A stretch of DNA of 64,000 nucleotides. Origin: Branchiostoma lanceolatum. Its lineage: Eukaryota > Chordata > Leptocardii > Amphioxiformes > Branchiostomatidae. The position numbers were made by a program, and so were the translations under genes. Of the stretch, positions 1 through 11,900 are shown piece after piece. Where the stretch lies: NCBI RefSeq assembly GCF_035083965.1, contig NC_089724.1, forward strand, positions 10,906,910-10,970,909, written 5' to 3'. The notes under the pieces were generated by a model. The model did no database searches. It had not been told where the DNA came from and was given only the letters and a program-made list of their open reading frames with translations. The stretch's first letter is position 1, and every line of letters begins with the position of its first letter.

Positions 1-1481
1 AAATCAGTTGTCTATCTTCATTAGCGTCTTCCCTTTATTTCTGTCTGCTTTATTTGTTCCGGGCATTTGTGTCGTAACAAGCCCGTGCGCGCGCTGATGT
101 CATCCATTAAATTTACTTTGGTCCCCCTAGCAGCTTGTCCAGGAACTACAGGGGCGTTATTGCGAAAATCTTCCAAGGAGAATAACTGAAAAGAGGAACG
201 TTGGATTTCCATGATATTTGGTAGATAATAGGACTGTCAATATAGCGACATGTATAAGTAAGATAAAGGTGTTTATGACCAAGCATATATTATGTAAATG
301 TGTAAGTCATTTGCATAAACAGAATAGTTCATGGAGATATGAGGTCTACGAACTCTTGTTTATATATGAAGTTCGGTGAGGGCTCTGTTGAATTTCAGGT
401 TTCAGAGAGCGCACTGGGCTACGGCACTGCAACCAACGAACGAACTTAATCCATATGTAATTTAAACTGTAGGTTTGCCCTTACATGACGGCATATTTTG
501 AAGGTAGATCTTCAAACAGCTTCGATTTCAATCATAATGTTTTCTGAGAGAATTCTGACTGACTTTAAACCAACCCGCCTGTACTGTTGTTGAAATAAAA
601 TAAATCAGGCAACAGTTGTTTCTTGTCAATTTCTAGGTGTTTGCTGCCGTTCTAGCTAATGCACTTAACGTTACCACTTGCGCTGAATGTTGAATCCTTC
701 CTCCTGTCGTGCCGACAGAGACGGTCGGAAAACAAACAAGAGCTTTTCAAAAAAGCTGGCGTTTCGGCTACGTTTATGAGTGTGAATTGTCTTTTCCCTT
801 TACTTGAAGTAAAATCTGCCAGAGAAAGTCACTCAAGGGCTGTTCAGTCTATAAGAAAAATTGTCATTTTGGGAAATGAGTACTGTTTTAATAGGGAAAT
901 GAGTACTGTTTTAATAGAGAAAGGCAGATTGGGGAAAGCAATTTTGAAGTTACGTCACTTAACTTAAGTGCTTTTGAAAAAGCTGGTCTTGGCCTACAAC
1001 TTGTACTTATTTGTAAAATGTATAATACGCTCATTATAAAAGCTATCAATGTAATTATGTACATGGCACGCAATAAAACATAAAATTTGAAAAAGCACCA
1101 TTGAATCATCAGCACTATGGTAATTAAGTGAAATAGAAGTTCATAACAGCTAAGGTTCTATCTAAAATGACTACCAAATGTCAAACAAATCAACAGCTAC
1201 CTCATCCGTATTATTCTGATTTCCGCATTTACAACATTTCTTCCTTATTTTCCTGGGTAATTTTGCTAAAATTCATGAAAATTCCCATAGTTTTGTGCCG
1301 AGCGGCGCCACTTTCCACGTCCGTGTTGTCTGAATGAAGTCGATACTGAACAATGGAGCATTTGCTACTGTAACAAAGGATCGCTGTTTTGCAAACAACA
1401 TCAAGAGCCTCTGTTTACATCGGGGATAGAAGTTTAGTGGCGAGTGTTTTGCAAGAATCATCTTACCGCGCATAGGATAAG
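1..1481. other. Gene-poor left edge with a fragment of a dispersed repeat
   Basis: No convincing exon is seen. Positions about 228-360 closely resemble about 61768-61900 (shared stretches include the words around 'gactgtcaatat' and 'aatagttcatggagatat'), and the last 20 bases of the window resemble the same repeat. A short tandem duplication of about 25 bp (word 'gagtactgttttaatag') occurs at about 878-922. The open frame at 659-967 (+) has no recognisable family features and is treated as chance. Confidence 0.5.
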
Positions 1482-2935
1482 ATACAAGATACAAGATACA
1501 AGATGTGTTTTATTGGTTTATCGCAGTTCACATACACTGAATTAAAAACCAATGTACAGTAAGTTCCACTGCTGTCGACGTACATAAAATCTCGTGCGCA
1601 TATAAAATCTTATACATAATACACATAGTAGACAATATTGTTTTCTTCAAAAAATCGGCAAATATGGCGCAGAAAAAGATACTAGTTACTGAACAGAGCA
1701 TTCCCAAGGCAAACACACCGAGATTCAGCAACCATACTGGTTGAGCAATTTCGTGAGGTACGGAATCGGCGAGTTACTGAATCTCAGCGTATTCGCCCTA
1801 GGAATATTCAGTTTGTGCCCATTACGAGTGCGTCTACCCGAGATTTCAGATCTTCTACAAGGCAACCAGTGTTCGAATTCGGAACCTAGCAGGGACCTGC
1901 CAAACTTCAAACATAGTCTCTCGCGCCTTTCAGACAGGGTGGTGAGACCCAGCTGAGTCAGTGCCTCCGCATATCCAGGGTAGTCTCTGCCGAGGATGAT
2001 GCGGCAGGCTCTTCTCTGAATTCTCTCCAGCTGGTCCCTTTGGCGATGTGTAAGTCCGGGATTCCAAATGGGGACAGCATATTCGAGGAGGGGTCTAATG
2101 TACCCTATATAGATGGTAAGTAGTTCTTCAGGTGAGAGGTTGAACTTTCTGAGTCGCTTGAGAATGAACAGTTTTCTTGCGGCTTGCGCTGACATGTAAC
2201 TGACTTGCTCATTCCAACGTAGGTCTTTCTGAATGCGGAGACCAAGTATTTTTAAACAAGGCACAGCAGACAGAGTTGAGGAGTCGATTTGCAATGTAGG
2301 GAACGGTGGCGGGTTCCTGCAGAACGTAATGTGCATTGCTAGACACTTGGTACCATTCAAAAGCATGTGGTTTTTCCTTGTCCAAGAGTTTAGCTCGTCT
2401 AGGTCATTTTGCAGACAGGAGGGGACATGGAGCGTTCTTGTTTCCAGGAAGTTCATATCATCTACATATTTCAAAGCAAAACTGAGTGCGCCAGTTGCAG
2501 CGTCATCTATCAGAACCAGGAAGAGGATTGGGCCAAGTAAAGTGCCTTGAGCTACTCCACATGTGAGCGTCTGCCAGTCGGAGAGTGATCCTCTGTACCT
2601 AACACGCTGTTTCCTTGCAGTAATGAAGTCGCAGACCCACGGTACTAGCTCTGGTCTCAGTCCCTTGTCTAGCAGCTTGGCTATCACAGTATTGTGATGG
2701 ACTCGGTCAAAGGCCTTCGAGAAGTCCGTGGCCACGATGGTACTGATGGTTCCAGGGTTGTCCGCACCCTGGCATAGTCTGTCAACCAGACTTACGAGCG
2801 CGTGGACGGTAGAACGGCCTTTAAGGCTGCCGAACTGCCTTGTGTCGAAGTGAATGTCTTTCGAGATCCACTCGCAAGCAAAGAACTCAGCAATTTTTGC
2901 AAATTGGCAGGTTAGTGAGATTGGAGCCGCTGCAC
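1482..2935 (-). mobile_element. 5'-truncated non-LTR retrotransposon (CR1/L2-like LINE)
   Basis: The minus strand encodes the C-terminal two-thirds of a LINE reverse transcriptase. Its 3' end (left side) finishes in a 7-bp tandem repeat (ttgtatc units, about 1484-1503), as CR1/L2-type elements often do. Reading leftward, the frame opens with a PISLT motif near 2915, followed by a QFGSLKGRST block and then the polymerase core. 5' truncation, the usual result of incomplete reverse transcription, explains the missing endonuclease and N-terminal part. The exact right boundary is uncertain. Assignment to CR1 rather than a related clade is inference. Confidence 0.8.
1725..2735 (-). CDS. LINE reverse transcriptase, partial
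   Basis: This is an open frame of 336 codons from an internal Met; it continues in frame without a Met to about 2910, so the Met is not a real start. Reverse-transcriptase landmarks, in order: DFSKAFDRV (palm motif A), GVAQGTLLGPILF (motif B region), KYVDDMNF (motif C, the YxDD catalytic aspartates), then a LGLRI block and the C-terminal thumb-like region LLEYAVPIWNPGL. The enzyme copies the element's RNA at a nicked target. The endonuclease and N-terminus are lost, so the copy cannot move on its own. No frameshift was seen in the retained part, which suggests a fairly young insertion. Confidence 0.85.
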   Translation of the reverse strand: MATDFSKAFDRVHHNTVIAKLLDKGLRPELVPWVCDFITARKQRVRYRGSLSDWQTLTCGVAQGTLLGPILFLVLIDDAATGALSFALKYVDDMNFLETRTLHVPSCLQNDLDELNSWTRKNHMLLNGTKCLAMHITFCRNPPPFPTLQIDSSTLSAVPCLKILGLRIQKDLRWNEQVSYMSAQAARKLFILKRLRKFNLSPEELLTIYIGYIRPLLEYAVPIWNPGLTHRQRDQLERIQRRACRIILGRDYPGYAEALTQLGLTTLSERRERLCLKFGRSLLGSEFEHWLPCRRSEISGRRTRNGHKLNIPRANTLRFSNSPIPYLTKLLNQYGC

Positions 2936-4560
2936 GGTATTTTCCATTACAATGAACAGAAAAATTCGAATGCCGGGTTTGGAATCTATGAAGTCCTGTT
3001 CATAAGACAAAGGCCTTGTATATATTAAATGAATATTTAAAAATAACAAATATAAAATATTTCTTTATTTATTAATGAAAAAATGATATTCATAAATATG
3101 ATATTGATAGATTAATATAATATCAATATATATTTTTGATATTCAATATCTAAAAAGAAAAAAAAAATCCATGCACGGACACGAATCCGGATCTTCTGGG
3201 TCCGAAGTGCTTCGCGTTGCCAGATGGGCCAAGCTGCGGTACGTAACCCGTCACTCTGTACGTAATGCTCTAACCTCACTATATGGTATCATTTATGCCG
3301 ATTTTTGGTCGTTTTCTTGACGAAATCATTTTTTTTCTTCTGCAATCTTGTGGAATAGATGTAATATGGTCATTTTTCATGATATCAAAGTCCGAAACCA
3401 CAATGCAATGATATTTCCGAACAGTTGTAGCAGTTACATGCGGTCGCCCTCCTGTGTGTCATGCAAATGTAGCATGTCTGCCTTTTCGTGCTCCCTTGCC
3501 ATATAAGGCAACGGCTATACAGGGATTTGGGAACGTATTGCCATATAAGGTCTTATTGTGTGCGACACAGTGTTGAACCAAGCTTCCCTGCTTCCTGCCT
3601 GCCTGCAAGGTAAAAGCCAGGACATTGCGTTCCGGCGCGAAGGCGCCGAAACGCAAAAATTAGGACGAACAAGTATCATGCAAATTTCAGAATGTAACGT
3701 TAAACACAGTTCATTAATGACCCAGAAACTTGCGGAAGATTTCTTTCACGGAAAACGTTTCGTGTAGGATAGTGTGTGATTTTCTGCGGAACCCACTCGG
3801 GTTCTGCGAAAGTTGTACAAAGTTATGTGGATCATGGAACATACTTTACATTAATTTCTGGGGAACGCACCGAGCATTTCTGCGGGACGTTACCCACTCT
3901 TCTGCGGTACCGCACCGCCGAGCTCTACAGGACGTCTCGCGAAACTTGATGCGTATTTCGTGCGCCTTATATGCGTGTGTGTCTGACTGCATGCGCTGCA
4001 ATCATACACGGACATACATGAAACTTTTAGACTTGCAGTCGTATTTGTGTGAATAATTTGCTTTTTGTTTTAAATCGCACAGCGGCACCAACTGTCCTTT
4101 ATGTGTATGTGTATGTGTATGTGTATGCGTATGTGTGTTTGTGTGTGTGTGTCTGTCTGTCTGTCAACGTTATAAATCACAATCCGACCATGTTGTCGAA
4201 AGTTACAAGCGTATTCATTTTTTAACATACCTAAAACAGTGCCACAAGCCGTAATTGACCTGAGCAAGAGCGCCTACTTGGAATATTGCCTTCATATTTA
4301 GTAGGTGGATAGGTCTTGGTGAGACAGCTGATAGTACCACTTCGGCGTCGGGGATGGGAATAGTGACTGTGTGGTACTCACAGCTACTTCAGCTACGTAA
4401 TAAAACAGCAATATTCTGAGAGAAATTCGACAACAGCACCCCAAAAAAGATGTTTAGACATCAAGATGTGAAGTTTTAACGTTGTTTGGCTACCTTTGAA
4501 GAATAATGATGACAAAATCGCCGCAATAACCGTTGAAGGGAAAATCTACGCTGCACCTGT
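2936..4560. other. Intergenic, AT-rich, no gene recognised
   Basis: The stretch 3020-3165 is extremely AT-rich with runs of 'atatcaatatat' type. Positions 4096-4165 are a GTATGT/GTCT simple repeat. A degenerate tRNA-like stretch near 3170-3235 (minus) is discussed among the rejected items. No exon of the ERGIC2 gene that follows could be recognised here, although its first exons are expected upstream of 5980. Confidence 0.4.
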
Positions 4561-4585
4561 CAAGGACGTGTAACCCTCGCGGGAC

Positions 4586-4802
4586 GGGGAACAGTAAAGC
4601 CTCTACCAGGGGGTACCAGGCTCTGCGGGTTTCTGGAAAGTAGAAGAAATTGGCCAAATAGTGAGCCAATTGCGGGTTTCTGGGAAAGTAGTAGAAATTG
4701 GCCAAATGGTAAGCCAATTGCGACCCACCTATTGACCTCTCTTTTGTTAAATTTCTGCTATTTTCCCAGCGGTAAGCGGATCCTGGCAGAGGCTAGGAAC
4801 AG
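4586..4802. repeat. Small inverted-repeat element with internal 47-bp tandem duplication
   Basis: The left end reads 'gcctctaccaggg' and the right end 'cctggcagaggctagg', which are imperfect inverted repeats. Inside, a unit of about 47 bp (word 'gtagaaattggccaaat') is repeated at 4624-4670 and 4671-4718. The same internal word and the same ends occur in the element at about 40386-40512, so this is a dispersed MITE-like family. Confidence 0.55.
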
Positions 4803-4944
4803 TAGACGATAAGTAGTGTGTGTTTGTCACATTTGCCTAACTAGTCTAGTCGATATGTGGGGCAGTCCTGTACACATCCCAGTTAATTAGGTGTGAAGTG
4901 AACGAGGTGCTAATTAGGCCCCCGTGGAGTTAATCCTCGACCGC

Positions 4945-5185
4945 TTTTTAGCGTTCGATTGCTGCTTTCAGAAGTCGATAGCTGTTACAAAAATTCGATT
5001 GCTGTTTTGAAAACACGATTGCTACTTCAGAAGTCGATTGCTGTTACAAAAATTCGATGCTGTTTTGAAAACACGATTGCTCCTTCAGAAGTCGATTGCT
5101 GTTACAAAAACTCGATTGCTACTTCATACTCGACTGACGATTGTTTCAACAAATCGATTGCTGTTTTAAAATGCGACTCGATGTA
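4945..5185. repeat. Minisatellite rich in 'cgattgct' words
   Basis: The words 'cgattgctgttttgaaaac', 'cgattgctacttcagaag' and 'cgattgctgttacaaaaa' alternate. This gives a base unit of about 28 bp and a higher-order unit of about 57 bp, repeated roughly four times with decay at the right end. It is followed (5190-5340) by a GC-richer block with imperfect inverted words around 'cgtttcgtt' and 'aacgaaacg'. The open frame across it only reflects the repeat. Confidence 0.7.
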
Positions 5186-5903
5186 GGCACTCGGTTTCGA
5201 TGCAAAGTTGCTGCGATATGTAAAGGTAGCGATGTCGGTTGCGTCGTTTCGTTAGCGACCGTCGCGGACATCGCATGCCAAATCGCGGTCGATATCCAAA
5301 CGAAACGATGGCAATGACATCGACTCGACTTTTGACCTATCGTTGTGCACCCTTGTTATCGAACAAAAGAAAAGACTAGTAAGGCCGCCTACTTTACATT
5401 AGCCGTTTTTACGTGTAATGTATCTTCTGTGAACGAATTATTCTTCCGACCCACTGCCGATAGCGGTCATCGAATTCTTCCCTGTGCAAGTCTAACGTTT
5501 ACTACTCGACACGTTTTTTGATCAGCATGCTTTGGTTTACGATGTAAACAGAGACTGTCAAAGTTATTAACATGAAAATTGTATTTTGAAATGTCAGTGT
5601 TGCGTCTTATTTTCCCCCAATAACAACGTTAACTTTGTAACGTCATAGCGAGATCGACCGATATGTTACGAGTGCCGCAAGGATTTCACAAAGGCTGCCG
5701 CCGGTGATAGCGGTGGGGAAATCAACGCCGCTAGGCCGAAAAATAGCGAATTACTAGCAAAAATACCGGGGAAATATGAGCAGAAAAACCTAAAATTTCG
5801 ATTTTAGAGGGATTTCTGGTTAGCAAAATCCCAACTTTTGAAAAAATTATAAACGTACCGTCTAAAATAAGAAAGTACTGGGCGCCGATGTTTAGGCGAA
5901 AAA

Positions 5904-5929
5904 AAATAAACGTACCGGTACGTTTATTT
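5904..5929. repeat. Perfect 26-bp palindrome
   Basis: The sequence 'aaataaacgtacc' is followed immediately by its exact reverse complement. It lies 50 bp before the first ERGIC2-A exon in the window, inside an intron. A related half-word 'ataaacgtaccg' occurs at about 5850. Confidence 0.8.
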
Positions 5930-5979
5930 GAGAGGTGAGAGTAGTAAACAAGTACAATGTTGTTGAATGTCCCTTCCAG

Positions 5980-8900
5980 CTTTAGGAGCTGATGTTCTGG
6001 ACCTGACAGGAAACAGTATCAGCACCCAGGGATCCATTAAGGAGGACAGTGTGAGTACAATCTACATGTGTGAAGTACTGTGCAACCCTCAAATATCTCA
6101 CTGGACTAGCATTCATGACTTAGAGAGAAAATTTAGGAGCTGTATACAGTACACTCGCCTACAGGCTTGCATCTAAGATGTTAGATATTGCATATCATCC
6201 ATTAAAAATTTCCAAGAAGAAATGTTACCTAAATGTAACAAATTCTATTGTTGTGTTCTTTAAGTTTCTTCACATTCACTGACTGCGAGATTCTGTTTTA
6301 GAGACCAATGCAGGGCTCTAGCCAGCCTGAAATTTTATCCCGTAAGCCCTAAAATTTTGTAGAAACCTAACATATCGAGCGCCGAAGGCGCGAGACGTCG
6401 CGCCATAGGCGCGAAAATTCTAGGGGGGTCCGGGGGTATTCTCCTCGGGAAATTTTCAAATCTAGACCCTCTGAAACGCTATCTCATTTTGAGGGGCAAG
6501 TTTGGGTGAAAAATTAATTGGGCCTTCGTTGTATACAATCGGCAAATAAATGAAATTTAGCACCACAAAACTTTCTTATTTATTTGACAAATATACACGT
6601 GAATTCAAGTCGGCAGAAATAAAACATTTTCAACACCGGTCGACGCGTCGTACCGGTCCCGTTTGCGCCCTGTACTAAATATAGTAGGAAATGAGACACC
6701 CTACTTTGGACAGAACGCCTTAAAGACGTTCAATATTTTCCTTCCGTGTTTTCCATGGTCGATTTCTCCGGTAACTTCCACTTGATTTGATCAAAATTCG
6801 TCGATTCAAGCCCGATCTTCGCACCAAATATCAATTTCTGATAAAACCTCGCGGATTCGCGCCTCTCGTGAACCGCGAGACTTGTATGTCATTGGTCCAT
6901 TTTCCGTGACGCGGCGTGAACGAACGCTGTTATTGGTAGATGATATCTGATTCTGAGGTCCAAAACTATCAACACCAGTTTTCGCGGGAAGAGTGCGTGT
7001 AACTCGGCGTAAAACTTTAACAATGTTTACCAAAAAAATATGGAAAGCCTGGTAACTACCGGAGTATTTTTTGGGTGGCTATAATTAGCGGTGAACCGGG
7101 GAAAACAGCCGAAAAAACGTCAGCCCGATGCGACCGGCCAGAATTGTAGTGGGGCACTAGTAGTGGGGAGGGGGGCACACGATGCTGATTTTCTCTCGGC
7201 CCACGAACCACTTGCAACCTCCGCGCCGCTGTTTGTCACCTACCTATAAAGCCACCTTGGGGTTGTCACCTGCCGCCGGCGGAAGATAGAAATGGCCTGA
7301 ATCGACCTCGCTTCAAACTTCCGCTTCTTTTCTGGAGATCTTTGCAAAAGTTCAAGCCCTGTCTATATCTTTTCTCCCGATTTTTTTCCGTCAAGGTTTA
7401 CGGATTGGTCTTGAATTTTTTCCGTAACACGCAGCAAAGTTCCGTAAATTTACGGCAAAACTGGCGCTGGCTATAGAGCCCTGGACCAATGTTAAAGTGC
7501 CCTTTTTTCAAGTGAGTGGCATTTATAGAGGCACAGTTGTCTTAAACTGCTTAATACGATTTAGGACGCAGTTGCATGGTTTGCACACTGTTTTTGTGAG
7601 GACGTTCCAGACTGATTTAAATCCTTTTTCCACCCACAGGTGTTCTTTGACATGACACCACAACAGAGGCGATGGCAAAGGTGAGGTCATATTTTTATCA
7701 ATTTCAATGAAGTCTAAAATTTCCCTTCACCCAAACTATGTAAGCATGATTGTCTCTCCTGAAAACTGCAGAAACTCCTACTGATGGACTGGACCACTGT
7801 GGGTGTTTAGGGGTGAAGAGCTGGCTCACTTTTCTTGCTTTGTTGTTTCAGGATGGTGAAAACAGTGAAGAGCAGTCTGGACAAAGAGAAGGCTCTTCAG
7901 CACCTGCTGTTTAAGACAGGTTTCAGCAGTAAACCTACAGCTGCGCCTGTCAGGTGAGATGGTAGTACATGTTGACAGGAATACCTTGTACAGAATTCTT
8001 ACACCTACAGCACACTTTTTGTGTCACCATTACAAACTTCCAATCTTGCCTCCTGTCATATTATGTCTGCAAACAGAGGTCAAACACACAAGAGAAAAAC
8101 AAAAATTGTGTTTTCCTAAAACTATTTTAGTGTGAAATTTGTTGCCATCAGTGGAGGCATCCTTACTACTCTAGTAGATAGGTTAGACAATTCTTGCAGC
8201 TAGATTAGGTGTGACAGGTTGTTAAGTGTAATATAACCAGCTGCTGGCTGAGAAGCCGGTGTGTTACAATTAATGAAGGGCAGATATACTGGCTACACAA
8301 ATAAAGATATGATACAAAGGATAAAACTATATGAAATGCATTTCACTATTTTGAATCCCGCACGCCCAAATGTCATTGTTAACAATGTTGTTGTTGTTTT
8401 CCAGTTCAGGACACCAGAAAAACACACCAGCTGCTAACGCCTGTAGGTTTCATGGAACAATAGAGGTCAACAAGGTCAGCTCCAATATTTGTGTTTTCTA
8501 CCACCATCTCTCGATATCTCCAACTAATGGTTTCAATTGATTCTATTAATCTTTAAAAATACTACATCCAGCTGTTCATCGGAAATAAAACTACATTGTT
8601 ATCGCATAAGTTGTTGATAATAAATCAGTAACAGTAATAATTTCATAGTTACCAGTATCCAGTTGTCACCCAATGCTGTAGGACATATGCAATGCCCCCC
8701 CCCCTCTAGAAAGATACATTTATCAATTGATACCCATAAGTTGAGAACTACACAGTCATCACTATGTTACACTGTCAGTAATGTCAGTAAGGTTGCTCAC
8801 CAGTTTCACCCCCCCCTCCTCCTGCTCAGGTGGCTGGTAACTTCCACATCACGGCGGGTCGGTCCATTCCACATCCACGGGGGCACGCTCACCTGTCTGC

Positions 8901-11900
8901 CGGCATCAACACTAAAGGTCTGTACATGATGACATTAAACTCATCCAATCACTGGATCTGAAATTTATTTTCCCCCATCACAACAAAAGACGGTGTTTTT
9001 CCAAGTGGCAGAAATAGAAACTACCTATATTTGGGTTCCACTTGTTGACAATGACTGAATTGTAGGATATGTGCTGAACTTTCATACAGGATTTGTCCAG
9101 GGCATTGCATGATGAAAAAAAAGCACTAACACGTGCATTGTGGGATGCTTGCATGATGGGAGAAACATTACAGTACGTACATGGCATGGGAACTTGTCAT
9201 CTGGAAAACATTAGCTGTATTGATAGTACTAGTATTTATGTGTTGCACCGTTTAAGATTATCAGAAATAGAAATATTATTAAGTGGAGTCTTATTTCTTC
9301 TCTCCTTTGAAAAGTTTTGAAAGAATTGAATGAAACTAATCAGTCAAATGAGACCTTAACTTTTAAATTTGCCAATTTTTTGGTGTTAAGTAGCATAATG
9401 AATGTTAAGAATATCCCTTTGTGTCCTGTCACATTTGGGGGTAAAGTGTGTTTTCATCTCATTTATTGAGACCAATCACAGTACTGTAAGTGTAATACAT
9501 TGTATTGTCTCATGATGTATCATTGACAGATGCATGGTCCATACACAGCACTCTTATTAAAAACAAAGAGTGTCTCTGCGGCTTGAGATGATGCATGTTG
9601 ATTAGATCACCAATGCTTGGCAGAATTTCAATATGCAATGAAGCTGACAGAGTTTTCTGGGGAGGCTGTTTCTAAAAATTTGTAAAATATACTGTTTTGC
9701 TTTGTCATTCTGTATTTGTGCTACCAGTGGGGTATAGGGCTACTAGCTATTGAGTGTTAATTGTAATGTGATGACAGTGATGTACATATAGTTATGATAT
9801 GAATATAGGACAACTGTGTTTTTCTCTCTATGCATGGTCCACCCACCAACCCTCCAAAACGTTACTACATGTACATGTAGTCTACAAGTCTCCGTCTGGA
9901 AATATGCTGGTAGTCATTACATCAGAGGAGCAACGTAAGTCAGCTGTCCACCCCTCTCTGCACACAGTGGTAGAGCCCATCACTATGCAGTTCTTTGGTG
10001 TTCAGGACAGAGTCATTCTAATCTGGGGGTGTTGGATTTATGTTTCTTGTTTTATGGTGGATTACTAAAACTTAAAGGATGATCATTTGTTGGGTTTGAG
10101 TTTTCAACATTCACTGTTTTTCATGCTTTGGTTGTAGGAACTCCTTTTTTCTCAAAGTACAGGCTCTCTGTTATCAAAATGATCATGCACTAAACACAGA
10201 ATTTTACAGTTAGCCATACAACAAAATTTCATGCATAATTCTTACCTGTAGCCACATCCCTATTTTCATTAGCAAAGCCAGGCTTTAAGTAGATACAAGA
10301 TATGTCTGGTGGCCCAAAACTTTTTGTTGTTGTGAGGAACTTGAACATATATGGCGACAGTCATTTTGAAAATTTTCTCACAATATTTTGTGTTATTTCA
10401 CAACTTAAGTGTTTCTACCCATCAACAAATTAAAAAGGGCTGACTTGAGTCAGGTGCATTGTTTAGGGTAATGTGTTATTTCCAAACTTACACTTTTACA
10501 GCTTTGGAGCGTGTGGTATTAGCAATAAATATTTAGGTCAAAAAATATCTTTTGTTTAGCAGGATGATTTGAGAAAAAAATAGATGGATTTTTGCAATTA
10601 TGCTAATATTTTCTATGGTTTAGAATACCGGTATTGTTTGAGAAAAATGAAAAAGAAGGTAATGTTCAACACCCCCTTTCCCCATGGCCCATATTAGTCC
10701 ACCATTAGATAAAGCCTTAGTAGAATTGTAGAGATCATCTTAGTCTTACTCTTAGGGATGGAATCAGTACACCTGTACCACTGTTTCTTACTTCACTGCA
10801 GTCGGCTTTGCTAGTCTGACTTAATGTAAAACAGCATGTTGAAGTGAGCTTTCATTAACAACAGCTGTCACGGTTTGATATCTCACTCACTGTTGCTTGT
10901 TCCATACATAAACTCACTGTAATATTACTGCATGCAGGCATGGCTGAAGTGACTACTTGCTGTGGTGGAATATTACTCACTGCACAAATGAATGATCTAA
11001 CTTTCAGTAACACTCCATGATTGACTGAACATTTTCTTCTCTTGATCTTCTCTTGACAATGTTTTTACTGTATGAATCATCTTTCGGTATTGCTTCTTTG
11101 GTTTGTTAGGATTAACACAAAGTTCTACTTCTTCCTTCTTATACATTATGACAAGGCTGTCTCCAGGACCTGTCCCTCCATTCCAGGATGGAAAGTTGCT
11201 TGTTGGGACTGTCAAAAATTTCACCGCATCCATCCAAAAAACCTCAACTTCATGACCTAACATTGAAGACAATGTATTTTCATAAGCTTAAAATGCAAGA
11301 TTTAATAACAAAAATGAATACATGGCCATGGGCATTCAAAGAATGAGTGGGACGGAAAATATATAAAGCTGGAGACAGCCCTGTAGTATGATAAGCTCCA
11401 GTAATGTCTTCCTCTAATTTGCTGGCCAGAATTTGCACTTATTAATTTCTATTGATAGATCATCATGCACATTCTGTAGTACTTCATATGAATCACAAGA
11501 AAATATGGATAGTGTTTCATTGACTGCTCTAACTTGACATTCTTGACTTTTTTCCCTCTAGACTACAACTTTTCCCATCGTATTGACCACCTATCGTTTG
11601 GCGACCCCGTCCGTGGAATCATCAATCCTTTAGACGGGGAGGAAAAGCTCACTCAGAGCAGTAAGTGTGACACCCCTTTCAGCCTGATGGTACCGGTATA
11701 ACCCAAGTCCATGTTTCCCAGCAATTGTATCATTATTGTTTCACTTAAGTCAATTGATGATGATTGATAAAAGGATGCTTCATACTAATATCATGAGGGC
11801 TTAGGTTTTTTATGTTTCGATCACAAAATCATACGTTTTTAAATTTTAACAGCATTTTGATAACACATAGTTCTATATAGTTATGGCTTGTTAGAGTCAA

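Noticed and set aside
659..967. 102-codon plus-strand open frame
   Set aside because: No splice or family support, no signal peptide or domain, and it contains a short tandem duplication.
3166..3240. tRNA gene on the minus strand (A-box- and B-box-like words, followed by a T-run on the other side)
   Set aside because: The anticodon stem-loop does not fold properly (no U33, broken stem) and the T-arm has several mismatches. At best it is a decayed tRNA-derived repeat.
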